Source: Clostridium grantii DSM 8605 (GTDB taxonomy: Bacteria; Bacillota; Clostridia; Clostridiales; Clostridiaceae). Taken from it: a stretch of DNA of 64,000 nucleotides. The stretch spans positions 62,001 through 126,000 of the forward strand of contig NZ_FQXM01000005.1 in the NCBI RefSeq assembly GCF_900129965.1, written 5' to 3'. Both the position numbers and the translations under genes were made by a program. Positions 16,837 through 25,666 of the stretch are shown here, piece by piece. Under the pieces are notes generated by a model. It was not told the DNA's origin and did no database searches. It saw only the letters and a program-made list of their open reading frames with translations. Numbering within the stretch: position 1 is the stretch's first letter; each line of letters starts with the position of its first letter.

Positions 16837-18147
16837 ATGAAAAATTACTATCGTATATATGGAATTTTGATGCTTTTGATTACAGGAATATTTGTATTAT
16901 TTGAAGTTAGTGCATTATCTTTTAGTTTTAATATGGCTTTTAACAGAGAGCTTGAAAATGTACAAAATGCAAATATTCAATTTTCTAATGCTTTATCTAC
17001 ATCAATTGAGATGTTGGAAGCGGAAAGCATAGTAGATAATTCTGTGGTGTTAAATTATGTAAGTGACAATATCTATAAGAGTATGAATAACCATGCGGTA
17101 ACCTACATTGTTAGCAATTATCCTGATACTTTGTACACCAGTAGATTGATTGATATAAATACAAATAGAAAAGTTGATTATTCAAGTGAGGATAACTGGT
17201 ATATTGAACATTTTAAAACAGGCGAAAAACATTATATACAAGTAACTAATCGCCTTGAGATTAGCGGTGACACATTATATGTTAAAACAGTTATGGATAT
17301 AGCAGAAATATATTCTGAACGAGATGCGCAGGTTAGTGGATATAGAATTGTTATATTTGCTATATTTATACTATTTGCGGTGGGTTTGTACTTACTGATA
17401 AAAGGATTTGAAAAAAATATTCGAATTGCAGAAAGATTGACACAAATTGAACTTGCATCAAGAAGGCAAGAAGAATTTTCAGCTTCCTTTGCTCATGAAT
17501 GTAGAACACCACTTACATCCATTATAGGCTATTCGGATATGCTACGATCAACGGATTTAAGTGAAGAGGAACAAAAGGAATCAGCGGAGTATATTTTTTC
17601 CGAAGGTAAGCGTCTTGAAAGACTCACCAAGCAAATGATGCTTTTATCAAATATTAGAGATGAAAAAATTACTAAAGAAAGTATTGATGTAAAAAAATTA
17701 TTAAATAAAGTTTTAAAATCTGTTGAAAGAAAAATGGAAGAAAATAAGATAGTATTCAATATATCAGTTGAAGAAGGCACCTTGATAGGGGCAGAAGATT
17801 TATATCAATCCATGTTGATTAATATTCTTGATAATGCAAGAAAAGCAGTTTCACAAAATGGAGAGATTTCTTTGATTGGAAAAAATAACTTTGAAGTATA
17901 TGAAATTGCAATTGTTGATAATGGTTGCGGTATGAATGAGGAAACTATTGAAAAGATGACACAACCTTTTTACATGGCAGATAAAGCACGTACTCGTAAA
18001 GAGGGTGGTGCTGGACTTGGAATGGCAATAGTAAACCAAATAGCAAAAAGATCAAATGTTAAAATGCAAGTGAAGTCCACTTTAGGACATGGAACTAGAA
18101 TAATACTAAAAATTCCAAGAACTAAGGAGGAAAATAATGAAAAATAA
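16837..18147 (+). CDS. Membrane sensor histidine kinase
   Basis: The 436-residue protein has a transmembrane helix near 8-30, an extracytoplasmic domain of about 130 residues, a second helix near 168-188 and a cytoplasmic kinase core. His220 lies in FAHECRTPLTS (H box). The ATP-binding domain shows N box LINILDNARKAV, VDNGCGM and GGAGLGMAIV. The extracellular domain lacks a motif I know. It pairs with the upstream regulator and overlaps the downstream accessory gene by 11 nt. The extracytoplasmic partners are probably the operon's lipoprotein and accessory protein, an inference from linkage. Confidence 0.93.
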   Translation: MKNYYRIYGILMLLITGIFVLFEVSALSFSFNMAFNRELENVQNANIQFSNALSTSIEMLEAESIVDNSVVLNYVSDNIYKSMNNHAVTYIVSNYPDTLYTSRLIDINTNRKVDYSSEDNWYIEHFKTGEKHYIQVTNRLEISGDTLYVKTVMDIAEIYSERDAQVSGYRIVIFAIFILFAVGLYLLIKGFEKNIRIAERLTQIELASRRQEEFSASFAHECRTPLTSIIGYSDMLRSTDLSEEEQKESAEYIFSEGKRLERLTKQMMLLSNIRDEKITKESIDVKKLLNKVLKSVERKMEENKIVFNISVEEGTLIGAEDLYQSMLINILDNARKAVSQNGEISLIGKNNFEVYEIAIVDNGCGMNEETIEKMTQPFYMADKARTRKEGGAGLGMAIVNQIAKRSNVKMQVKSTLGHGTRIILKIPRTKEENNEK

Positions 18148-18898
18148 AATTTATATTGGATTTATTATGCTTTCATTACTTTTGGCAATTGCAGTATTTT
18201 TACCACAAATATATTTTAGAATTTCAGATGCAAAAGATATATCCAAAGTAATTGTTGAAAAAAAAATATCTATTGAGGATTCAGAGAAAACAAACAATGA
18301 TGTAATTGAGAATTTAAAAATTGGAAGTGAATTAATTAAAAACTCAAATTCTACAAATTTACAAGCACTTCAAAAAAAAGAAATGACAGATAGTGAGTTT
18401 AATAGGCTATATGGGGAGCTAAACAATTTAGTAAAATGTGGCTTGATTAAGCAAATTAATGGCGAGAAGATTAAGGAACACCTTATTTATGTGGCTTACT
18501 ACAATATTTTAAATTCAACAGATCAGGTTTCACTACCTTTATCAGTTTCATTAAAAGAGTTCAAGTTTACTGATTATAGCTCTTTTGAATATAGTATTTG
18601 GATGGATGGTAGAACGGATAAAATTTATGAAGTTACATTAATTGATGAAGAAATGGATTTTACACTTACCAATCTTGATTATATGAATGGTATTAGTGAA
18701 TATTTTGAAATTGATAATATTAGTCCCATAGATGATTTAAATGAGAATCATATTAAATATTATCAAATTAGTATTGGTGATTTTCAAGGTAAAAGTTATT
18801 ATAGCGAATTTTCTATCTACAATCCATCTACGGCTGACTTTGTTTTAAGTGAGTCAGGAGTTAATTGGAGTGTATTTTCTAAGGAACTTTCAAAATAA
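18137..18898 (+). CDS. Single-pass membrane protein of unknown function, linked to the two-component system
   Basis: The 253-residue protein has one N-terminal membrane anchor (about residues 5-26) and an extracytoplasmic remainder. A helical segment (30-110) is followed by a probable beta-rich domain containing YSIWMDGRTDKIYEVTLIDEE and a C-terminus FVLSESGVNWSVFSKELSK. No known motif is visible. The ATG lies inside the end of the kinase gene (11-nt overlap) behind a GGAGG, so translation is coupled. Position and topology resemble YycH/YycI-type accessory proteins that modulate a kinase, but the sequences do not look alike, so this is only an analogy. Confidence 0.75.
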   Translation: MKNKIYIGFIMLSLLLAIAVFLPQIYFRISDAKDISKVIVEKKISIEDSEKTNNDVIENLKIGSELIKNSNSTNLQALQKKEMTDSEFNRLYGELNNLVKCGLIKQINGEKIKEHLIYVAYYNILNSTDQVSLPLSVSLKEFKFTDYSSFEYSIWMDGRTDKIYEVTLIDEEMDFTLTNLDYMNGISEYFEIDNISPIDDLNENHIKYYQISIGDFQGKSYYSEFSIYNPSTADFVLSESGVNWSVFSKELSK

Positions 18899-18994
18899 TT
18901 TTGTTACTGAATAATACTTAGAAAAAAAGTCAGTAGGAAAGGCACTGTAAATTTTAAGTATTAGATTATAATTTTCCATTAATTCCACTAAAGA

Positions 18995-19012
18995 TTATTA
19001 ATATATTAACAA
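18995..19012. promoter_or_regulatory. Rex-like palindrome in the gap before the hydrogenase operon
   Basis: TTATTAA-TATA-TTAACAA matches the clostridial Rex consensus TTGTTAA-n4-TTAACAA at 13 of 14 fixed positions. However, it lies 290 nt before hydC and upstream of a terminator hairpin, and it is almost pure A+T, so chance is possible. Confidence 0.35.
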
Positions 19013-19108
19013 AGTTTGTGGATATAAAGTAAAAAAAAAATTGCATAAAGTGGATAAGAAATATGGTTTTAAATCAGTGAATTTTATAAATTTAGAATAA
19101 TATATCAA

Positions 19109-19153
19109 AAAATACCAGTATAAACTAAAAAATATAGATTATACTGGTATTTT
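19109..19153 (+). terminator. Hairpin terminator preceding the hydrogenase operon
   Basis: The 14-bp arms AAAATACCAGTATA and TATACTGGTATTTT form a long perfect stem. It insulates the hydrogenase operon from the two-component operon. The rest of the 400-nt gap before it (18899-19108) shows no gene. Confidence 0.75.
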
Positions 19154-19225
19154 CGTGTAAACAAATGTAAAGCGTGAAAGGTTTAAACAAATCAAAAGTT
19201 TATATAAAAAATTTAATGTTTACTA

Positions 19226-19278
19226 TTGAAAACATTAATAGATTGATATATTATATATCTATGATAAAAATTTAACAA
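19226..19278 (+). promoter_or_regulatory. Hydrogenase promoter overlapped by a Rex-like operator
   Basis: TTGAAA (19226-19231), 17 nt and TATTAT (19249-19254) form a promoter whose start would fall near 19261. Exactly there lies ATGATAA-AAAT-TTAACAA (19261-19278), 12 of 14 matches to the Rex consensus. Rex represses fermentative and hydrogenase genes in clostridia when NADH is low, so the placement makes sense. Confidence 0.55.
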
Positions 19279-19298
19279 AGTAAAGAGGAGGAATTAAT

Positions 19299-19775
19299 AT
19301 GGAAACACAATTTGATTATAGCCAGTTGGATACTATATTAGAAAATCACGAGTTTAAGTCTAGTAATATTATAGCAATATTACAAGATACTCAAGAAATA
19401 TATAGGTATTTGCCTAAAGAGATATTTAGCTATTTATCAAAAAAACTTGGCATGAGTAGAACAAAAATATATAGTGTAGCAACTTTTTATGATAATTTTT
19501 CTTTGGAGCCAAAAGGAAAGTATGTTATAAAAATATGTGATGGTACAGCATGTCATGTAAGAAAATCTATTCCTATATTAGAAATGTTAAGAAAAGAATT
19601 GAAACTTTCACAAAAGAAAATTACAACAGATGATTTAATATTTACAGTAGAAACTGTTTCATGTCTTGGAGCATGTGGACTAGCACCTGTTATTACAGTT
19701 AATGAGAAGGTTTATGGTGCTATGACACCTGAAAAAACAGCGGAACTTTTAAAAACCCTTAAGGAGGAAAAATAG
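19299..19775 (+). CDS. hydC: [FeFe]-hydrogenase NuoE-like subunit
   Basis: The 158-residue thioredoxin-like [2Fe-2S] protein of the NuoE/HydC family has an N-terminal helical part (IIAILQDTQEIYRYLPKE, VYSVATFYDNF-like) and cluster cysteines in CDGTACHVR and CLGACGLAP. In bifurcating hydrogenases this subunit sits beside the NADH/flavin subunit. The next gene starts after 1 nt, so the genes are coupled. Family length is normal. GAGGAGG precedes the ATG. Confidence 0.93.
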   Translation: METQFDYSQLDTILENHEFKSSNIIAILQDTQEIYRYLPKEIFSYLSKKLGMSRTKIYSVATFYDNFSLEPKGKYVIKICDGTACHVRKSIPILEMLRKELKLSQKKITTDDLIFTVETVSCLGACGLAPVITVNEKVYGAMTPEKTAELLKTLKEEK

Positions 19776-19776
19776 T

Positions 19777-21651
19777 ATGCTTCTTAATAGAGATGATTTA
19801 ACTAATATTACAAGTGTGTATAAAAAGAGTCTTGAAAATCAAGATAAGAAAATTATTATTTGTGCTGGTACTGGATGTGTTGCAGGTGGAGCATTAGAGA
19901 TTTATGATGAATTTATAAAGTTAATGAAAGAAAAGAATATAAACTGTGAATTAAGCCTTGAAAAGGAACCTCATGATAAATCTGTTGGAGTTAAAAAAAG
20001 TGGATGTCATGGATTTTGTGAAATGGGGCCTTTAGTAAGAATTGAACCATGGGGATATTTATACATAAAAGTAAAGCCGGATGATTGTGAAGAAATATTA
20101 AATAAAACAATAATTAATGATGAGTGTGTTGAAAGACTTGCATATCAAAAAGATGGAAAAATACATAAGAAACAAGAGGAAATTCCCTTTTATAAAAAAC
20201 AAACTAGGCTTGTTCTAGAGCATTGTGGACATATTGATGCAACTTCTATTGAAGAATATCTTGCAGTTGGAGGGTATGAAGCTGTTGAAAAAGTTTTATT
20301 TGATATGAGTTCAGATGAAATAATTAAACAAATAGAAGAGTCTAATTTAAGAGGCCGTGGCGGCGGTGGTTTTCCAGCAGGTCGTAAATGGGCACAAGTG
20401 AAAAATCAAAAGGAAGAGACTAAATATATTGTGTGCAATGGTGATGAAGGAGATCCAGGTGCATTCATGGATAGAAGTATAATGGAGGGAGATCCTCATA
20501 GAGTAATAGAAGGAATGATGATTGCTGCCATTGCATGTGGAGCACAAGAAGGCTATATCTATGTTCGTGCTGAATACCCTCTTGCGGTAAGTAGGCTTAA
20601 AAATGCAATTAGTACTGCTAGAAGTTACGGTCTTTTAGGAGAAAATATTCTTGGTACAAACTTCAGCTTTGATATAAAAATAAACAGAGGTGCAGGAGCT
20701 TTTGTATGTGGTGAAGGTAGTGCACTTACAGCTTCAATTGAAGGAAAAAGAGGAATGCCAAGGGTGAAACCTCCAAGAACAGTAGAGCAAGGACTTTTTG
20801 CTAAGCCAACAGTACTTAATAATGTAGAAACCTTTGCTAATGTTCCTTCAATTATTATTAAAGGAGCACAATGGTACAAATCTATAGGTCCTGAAAAAAG
20901 TCCAGGAACAAAGGCTTTTGCTTTAACAGGAAACATTGAAAATACAGGACTTATTGAAGTACCAATGGGTACAACTTTAAGAGAAATAATATTTGATATA
21001 GGTGGAGGTATGAGAGACGGTGCAGAGTTTAAAGCTGTACAAATAGGTGGACCTTCTGGTGGATGCCTTACAAAGAAAGATCTTGATTTACCACTAGATT
21101 TTGATTCTCTTAAAAAAGCAGGGGCAATGATTGGATCAGGTGGCCTTGTAGTTATGGATGACAATACTTGTATAGTTGAAGTTGCAAGATTTTTTATGGA
21201 GTTTACTCAAAATGAATCTTGTGGTAAATGTGTTCCTTGTCGTGAAGGTACAAAGAGAATGCTTGAAATTCTTGAAAGAATTGTTTCGGGAAATAGTGAG
21301 ATTTCAGATATAGATTTGTTATTAGAACTTGCAGATACAATATCGTCAACGGCACTATGCGGTCTTGGAAAAACAGCTGCATTTCCTGTTGTCAGTACTA
21401 TTAAGAACTTCCGTGAAGAGTATGAGATGCATATAATTGATAAAAAATGCCCTTCTAAAACTTGTGTGAAACTTAAAACAATATTTATTGATAAAGAGCT
21501 TTGTATAGGCTGCTCGAAATGCTCAAGAATTTGCCCGGTGGGAGCTATTTCAGGTAAAGTTAAGCAACCATTTATAATTGATCAAGAGAAATGTATTAAA
21601 TGTGGTGCTTGTATCGATGCTTGTGGTTTTAAAGCTATAAAGGAGGATTAA
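19777..21651 (+). CDS. hydB: [FeFe]-hydrogenase NADH/FMN (NuoF-like) subunit
   Basis: The 624 residues run in HydB/HndC order. A thioredoxin-like [2Fe-2S] domain comes first (CAGTGCVAGG, SGCHGFCEMGPLV; residues about 30-115). The NADH/FMN domain follows, with RGRGGGGFPAGRKW near 190 and DEGDPGAFMDRS. An SLBB segment and the [4Fe-4S] site CGKCVPCREGT near 482 come next. A C-terminal double-cluster ferredoxin domain (CIGCSKCSRICP, CIKCGACIDACG; 570-620) closes the chain. The subunit oxidises NADH (or reduces NAD+) and is where electrons bifurcate between NADH and ferredoxin in the known trimeric enzymes. It lies between hydC and hydA with 1- and 4-nt gaps. Confidence 0.95.
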   Translation: MLLNRDDLTNITSVYKKSLENQDKKIIICAGTGCVAGGALEIYDEFIKLMKEKNINCELSLEKEPHDKSVGVKKSGCHGFCEMGPLVRIEPWGYLYIKVKPDDCEEILNKTIINDECVERLAYQKDGKIHKKQEEIPFYKKQTRLVLEHCGHIDATSIEEYLAVGGYEAVEKVLFDMSSDEIIKQIEESNLRGRGGGGFPAGRKWAQVKNQKEETKYIVCNGDEGDPGAFMDRSIMEGDPHRVIEGMMIAAIACGAQEGYIYVRAEYPLAVSRLKNAISTARSYGLLGENILGTNFSFDIKINRGAGAFVCGEGSALTASIEGKRGMPRVKPPRTVEQGLFAKPTVLNNVETFANVPSIIIKGAQWYKSIGPEKSPGTKAFALTGNIENTGLIEVPMGTTLREIIFDIGGGMRDGAEFKAVQIGGPSGGCLTKKDLDLPLDFDSLKKAGAMIGSGGLVVMDDNTCIVEVARFFMEFTQNESCGKCVPCREGTKRMLEILERIVSGNSEISDIDLLLELADTISSTALCGLGKTAAFPVVSTIKNFREEYEMHIIDKKCPSKTCVKLKTIFIDKELCIGCSKCSRICPVGAISGKVKQPFIIDQEKCIKCGACIDACGFKAIKED

Positions 21652-21655
21652 AAAA

Positions 21656-23344
21656 ATGAATGAAAAGTTTATGTATATAGATGATATACCAGTAGAGATA
21701 AAAGATGAAAAAAATATTCTTGAATTAGCTAGAAAAGTAGGTATAGATATACCTACCTTATGCTATTATTCTGAGCTTTCAGTTTATGGTGCTTGTCGTA
21801 TGTGTGTGGTAGAAAATGAATGGGGGGGCATGGATGCTTCTTGTTCTACACCTCCAAGAGCAGGTATGAAGGTATACACTAATACCTTAAAGGTTCGTAA
21901 ACACAGAAAAATGATCCTTGAATTATTGCTTGCAAATCATTGTAGAGATTGTACTTCTTGTGATAAAAATGGACATTGTAAATTACAAGATTTAGCACAA
22001 CGATTTGGTATAAAGCAGGTTAGATTCAATAACACTTCTGAAAATAAAAATATAGATGATTCATCTTCATGTATAGTAAAAGATACAAGTAAATGTATTT
22101 TATGTGGCGACTGTGTAAGAATGTGTGATGAAGTACAAAATGTTGGAGCTATTGATTTTATTAAAAGAGGTTCAAAGATGACAGTTGGTACTGCTTATGA
22201 AGAACCATTGTCTGAATCTAATTGTGTTGGGTGTGGACAATGTGCGGCTGTTTGTCCTACAGGGGCAATAGTTGTAAAAAGAGATACAGAAAAGCTTTGG
22301 AAAGACCTTAGTGACAAAGATACAAAGGTTATAGTTCAAATTGCTCCAGCTGTAAGAGTAGGAATTGGTCAAGAATTAGGGGAAGAAGATGGCGATAATG
22401 CAATGGGTAAAATCGTTAGTGTTCTTAGAAGAATTGGGTTTGATGAAATTTTTGATACATCAACAGGAGCAGACCTTACTGTTTTAGAGGAAGCAAGCGA
22501 ATTTCTTTCAAGACTAGAGAAAAACGAAAAATTACCTTTATTTACATCTTGTTGTCCAGCTTGGGTAAGATATGTTGAAATGAATCATAAAAATTTAATA
22601 GATAATATATCTACTTGTCGTTCTCCTATGCAAATGTTCGCTTCAGTATTAAAAGAACACTATAAATACTCTAGTAAGAGAGTTGTATCTGTGGCAGTTA
22701 TGCCTTGTACAGCAAAAAAATTCGAAGCAAAAAGAGATGAATTTAAAGAAGAAGATGTTCCTAATGTAGATTATGTAATAACAACATTAGAGCTTATTGA
22801 AATGATAAAAGAATCTGGAATTGTATTCTCAGAAGTAGAGCCAGAGGCAGTGGATATGCCATTTGGAGTTAGTAGTGGTGCAGGTGTTATTTTTGGAGTA
22901 ACAGGCGGTGTTACTGAAGCTGTTATACGTAGAGTTTTAGATGATAAATCTAATGCCACATTACGTTCTCTTGCTTTTAAGGGTATAAGAGGAATGGATG
23001 GAGTTAAAGAAACTAGTATAACTGTGGATGGTCGTGAAATTAAGGTAGCAATAGTAAGTGGACTTAGAAATGCAGACAATCTTGTGAAAAAGATGCAAGA
23101 AGGTGAAGTTCATTATGATTTTGTTGAAGTTATGGCATGTCCAGGAGGCTGTGTATGTGGCGCAGGGCAACCATTTACTAAAATTGATGGAAAATTAAAA
23201 CGAAGTGCTGGATTATATGAAGCAGATAGAATGAGTAGTATAAAACGTTCAGAAGAGAATCCATTAATGATGTCATTGTATTCAGGCTTGTTAAAAGGAA
23301 ATGTTCATAAGCTATTACATGTAAACTATAAAGGGGAGGAGTAA
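21656..23344 (+). CDS. hydA: [FeFe]-hydrogenase catalytic subunit
   Basis: The 562-residue protein is of the clostridial multi-cluster type. It has an N-terminal [2Fe-2S] ferredoxin domain (CYYSELSVYGACRMC), the His-ligated cluster motif HCRDCTSC, two [4Fe-4S] motifs (CILCGDCVRMC, CVGCGQCAAVCP) and the H-cluster domain. The three signatures are TSCCPAW (Cys299 proton-transfer, Cys300 ligand, the same numbering as C. pasteurianum CpI), MPCTAKKFEAKR and ACPGGCVCGAGQP. It catalyses reversible proton reduction. With HydB and HydC it should form a trimer that couples NADH and reduced ferredoxin to H2. Maturases HydE/F/G are not in the window. Confidence 0.97.
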   Translation: MNEKFMYIDDIPVEIKDEKNILELARKVGIDIPTLCYYSELSVYGACRMCVVENEWGGMDASCSTPPRAGMKVYTNTLKVRKHRKMILELLLANHCRDCTSCDKNGHCKLQDLAQRFGIKQVRFNNTSENKNIDDSSSCIVKDTSKCILCGDCVRMCDEVQNVGAIDFIKRGSKMTVGTAYEEPLSESNCVGCGQCAAVCPTGAIVVKRDTEKLWKDLSDKDTKVIVQIAPAVRVGIGQELGEEDGDNAMGKIVSVLRRIGFDEIFDTSTGADLTVLEEASEFLSRLEKNEKLPLFTSCCPAWVRYVEMNHKNLIDNISTCRSPMQMFASVLKEHYKYSSKRVVSVAVMPCTAKKFEAKRDEFKEEDVPNVDYVITTLELIEMIKESGIVFSEVEPEAVDMPFGVSSGAGVIFGVTGGVTEAVIRRVLDDKSNATLRSLAFKGIRGMDGVKETSITVDGREIKVAIVSGLRNADNLVKKMQEGEVHYDFVEVMACPGGCVCGAGQPFTKIDGKLKRSAGLYEADRMSSIKRSEENPLMMSLYSGLLKGNVHKLLHVNYKGEE

Positions 23345-23349
23345 TTTTC

Positions 23350-23601
23350 ATGACTAATATAAGTGTTTGTGTAGGTAGCGCCTGTCATATAAAAGGCTCA
23401 TACAATGTTATAAATACTTTTCAGCAACTTATTGAAGAAAATAATCTTTCTGATAAAGTTGAATTAAAAGCGATTTTTTGCTTGGGACATTGTACAGAAG
23501 GGGTTTCTGTGAAAATTGATGAATCGCAAGTTCATAGTGTTTCATCATCAACAGCAAGAAAATTTTTTCAAACTGAGGTATTGCCTAAGGTAGATTTATA
23601 G
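23350..23601 (+). CDS. Small thioredoxin-like [2Fe-2S] ferredoxin
   Basis: The 83-residue protein resembles only the cluster-binding half of NuoE: CVGSACHIKG and CLGHCTEG give the C-x4-C ... C-x3-C pattern of thioredoxin-fold [2Fe-2S] ferredoxins. It follows hydA by 5 nt behind GGGGAGGAG and precedes the operon terminator, so it is made with the hydrogenase. It could be an extra electron carrier or accessory subunit; similar small proteins often accompany clostridial HydABC, but I know no defined role. Confidence 0.85.
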   Translation: MTNISVCVGSACHIKGSYNVINTFQQLIEENNLSDKVELKAIFCLGHCTEGVSVKIDESQVHSVSSSTARKFFQTEVLPKVDL

Positions 23602-23616
23602 AATTTTGATTTTATA

Positions 23617-23655
23617 AAAACGGCCACAATCAAATTATGATTGTGGCTATTTTTG
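23617..23655 (+). terminator. Terminator of the hydrogenase operon
   Basis: GCCACAATCA / TGATTGTGGC form a perfect 10-bp stem with a 5-nt loop, A-rich before and ATTTTTG after. Confidence 0.9.
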
Positions 23656-23660
23656 TGAAA

Positions 23661-23735
23661 TTATAATTGTTTTTTGAATTCCTCAAAAGGAACTGGTTTA
23701 GAAGCATAATAACCTTGATTTTCTTTTAATGTAGT
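23661..23735 (-). pseudogene. Remnant C-terminus of an EAL-domain (cyclic di-GMP) gene
   Basis: Read on the minus strand, the 24 codons before a TAA give LKENQGYYASKPVPFEEFKK. This matches the usual end of EAL domains (QGYYFSKPLPFEEF-like). A stop (TAA) lies 24 codons upstream of the end, and nothing EAL-like follows beyond it. No start or ribosome site exists. It is a decayed tail left between the hydrogenase and MATE genes. Confidence 0.6.
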
Positions 23736-23803
23736 TTATTTCAGTTTTCTAAATAGATTGAAAGTGATATATTATTCTGATATATTTATAAGGGAAAATT
23801 TAT

Positions 23804-25201
23804 ATGAGAGTGTGTGATAAAATGGCAAAAAAGAATGACTTAACAGAGGGAAATATTTTAAAAGCAATTACGAAATTAGCGTTACCAATTATGGGGACAT
23901 CTTTTATTCAAATGGCATACAACATGGTGGATATGATTTGGATAGGCAGATTAGGAAGTAAAGCTGTAGCGGCTATCGGCACTGCTGGTTTTTTTACATG
24001 GCTGGCTATGGCTTTTATAATAATACCTAAGATGGGAGCAGAAATTGGAATAGCTCAATCTATAGGAAGAAAAAATGCAGTTGAAACTAAAGGGTATACT
24101 ACTCATACAATTCAAATAGGTATTATATTGGCTTCAATATATGGAGTTTTTTTGTTAGTGTTTAGAAAAAATCTTATTGCTTTTTTTAATTTGGGGGATA
24201 TAGAAGTTATTGAAATGTCCTTGAGTTATCTATTAATTATATCCTTGGGAATAGTATTCTATTTTATTAATCCTATTTTTACTGGAATTTTAAATGGGCA
24301 TGGAGATAGCAAAACGCCTTTTATAATAAATACGGTAGGATTAGTTGCAAATATTATTCTTGATCCTATGTTGATTTTTGGATTTGGACCTTTCCCAGCA
24401 TTAGGCGCTAATGGTGCAGCTATTGCAACAATTTTTTCACAATTTGTAGTAACTATAATATTTATTTTCTTTTTTATAAGAAAAACAGATTTTTTTCAGG
24501 ATTTTCATTTAATGCAAAGACTGGATAAAAAAATAGTAAAATCAATTGTAAATCTAGGATTACCTGTAGCAATACAAAGCGGATTATTCACAATATTTTC
24601 TATGTTTATTGCTAGAATTATTGCAAATTGGGGGCCTGTACCTATAGCTGTTCAAAAGGTGGGTTCACAAATAGAAGCAATTTCGTGGATGACAGCAGGT
24701 GGTTTTGCAACGGCACTTAGTACTTTTGTTGGACAAAACTATGGTGCAAAAAAATGGAATCGCATATACAAGGGATACATTATATCAATGGGAATTGTAA
24801 CTATTTTAGGTATAGCTGCAACGGTTCTTTTAATCTTTGGCGCAAGACCTATTTTTTCAATATTTATAAAAGAAAATGATGCTATAGCTGAAGGTATTAT
24901 ATATTTAAGAATTCTAGGATTATCTCAATTATTTATGTGTATAGAAATTGCTTCAGCTGGAGCCTTTAACGGCATAGGTAGAACAATACCTCCATCTTTG
25001 GTAGGTATTATATTCAACGGACTTAGAATACCTTCTGCACTTTTCCTTTCCTCTTTTAGCACATTAGGTTTGATGGGGGTATGGTGGAGTATAAGCATGA
25101 CTAGTGTATTTAAAGGAATAATATTGACCGCATGGTTTGTTATATTTATTATGAAGCATCCTGAAATTTATAAAAAAAGTACAAGTGAAATTTTACTTTA
25201 A
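23804..25201 (+). CDS. MATE-family multidrug/metabolite efflux transporter
   Basis: The 465-residue membrane protein has about 12 predicted helices in two MatE halves. Family marks are PIMGTSFIQMAYNMVDMIWIGRLG near the start and GANGAAIATIFSQ in the middle; the second half repeats this with TALSTFVGQNYGAKK. It should export cationic drugs or metabolites using Na+ or H+. ATG 23804 is preferred over the ATG at 23822 because AAGGGA lies 8 nt before it. It is probably monocistronic; the substrate is unknown. Confidence 0.92.
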   Translation: MRVCDKMAKKNDLTEGNILKAITKLALPIMGTSFIQMAYNMVDMIWIGRLGSKAVAAIGTAGFFTWLAMAFIIIPKMGAEIGIAQSIGRKNAVETKGYTTHTIQIGIILASIYGVFLLVFRKNLIAFFNLGDIEVIEMSLSYLLIISLGIVFYFINPIFTGILNGHGDSKTPFIINTVGLVANIILDPMLIFGFGPFPALGANGAAIATIFSQFVVTIIFIFFFIRKTDFFQDFHLMQRLDKKIVKSIVNLGLPVAIQSGLFTIFSMFIARIIANWGPVPIAVQKVGSQIEAISWMTAGGFATALSTFVGQNYGAKKWNRIYKGYIISMGIVTILGIAATVLLIFGARPIFSIFIKENDAIAEGIIYLRILGLSQLFMCIEIASAGAFNGIGRTIPPSLVGIIFNGLRIPSALFLSSFSTLGLMGVWWSISMTSVFKGIILTAWFVIFIMKHPEIYKKSTSEILL

Positions 25202-25234
25202 TTAATTAAATACATTAAATTAATAATAAAACAC

Positions 25235-25262
25235 TTGCATTATTTTTTATATAGTGTATACT
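25235..25262 (+). promoter_or_regulatory. Promoter of the cold-shock gene
   Basis: TTGCAT (25235-25240), 16 nt and TATACT (25257-25262). It gives a leader of about 150 nt before the ATG, the length usual for cold-shock mRNAs whose leaders refold with temperature. Confidence 0.65.
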
Positions 25263-25420
25263 TAAGTAGAACCTTGATTCAGAAGCAAATATTTTATTAT
25301 TAGAAAATCAATTGAATTATATATAGATGAGTATAACTTAAATACATATATTTCGAAATTTTTATTGATGATTTATTTTTTCAAAGGATTAAAGGAATAA
25401 AAATTTCGGAGGTAACAAAC

Positions 25421-25618
25421 ATGACAGGAACAGTAAAATGGTTTAACAGTGAAAAAGGATTCGGATTTATTACTACAGATGAAGGAAATGACGTATTCGC
25501 TCATTTTTCTCAAATTCAAAAAGATGGATACAAAACTTTAGAAGAAGGCGAAAAAGTTTCTTTTAACGTTGTTTCAGGACCTAAAGGACCTCAAGCAGAA
25601 AGCATCCAAACAATCTAA
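25421..25618 (+). CDS. CspA-family cold-shock protein
   Basis: The 65-residue single cold-shock domain has RNP1 KGFGFI and RNP2 VFAHF, with the aromatic face expected for single-stranded nucleic-acid binding. It acts as an RNA chaperone. GGAGG precedes the ATG. The long leader suggests post-transcriptional control. A terminator follows within 20 nt, so it is monocistronic. Confidence 0.97.
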   Translation: MTGTVKWFNSEKGFGFITTDEGNDVFAHFSQIQKDGYKTLEEGEKVSFNVVSGPKGPQAESIQTI

Positions 25619-25633
25619 TTTTATTAGAATATT

Positions 25634-25665
25634 AAACCTGAAGATTTATCTTCAGGTTTTTTTTC
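25634..25665 (+). terminator. Terminator of the cold-shock gene
   Basis: AAACCTGAAGA / TCTTCAGGTTT with loop TTTA, then eight T. It abuts the palindromic repeat that starts at 25667. Confidence 0.92.
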
Positions 25666-25666
25666 G

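Noticed and set aside
20625..21164. Long open frame antisense to hydB
   Set aside because: No ribosome site, Pro/Ser-rich composition typical of reversed coding sequence, and hydB is certain.
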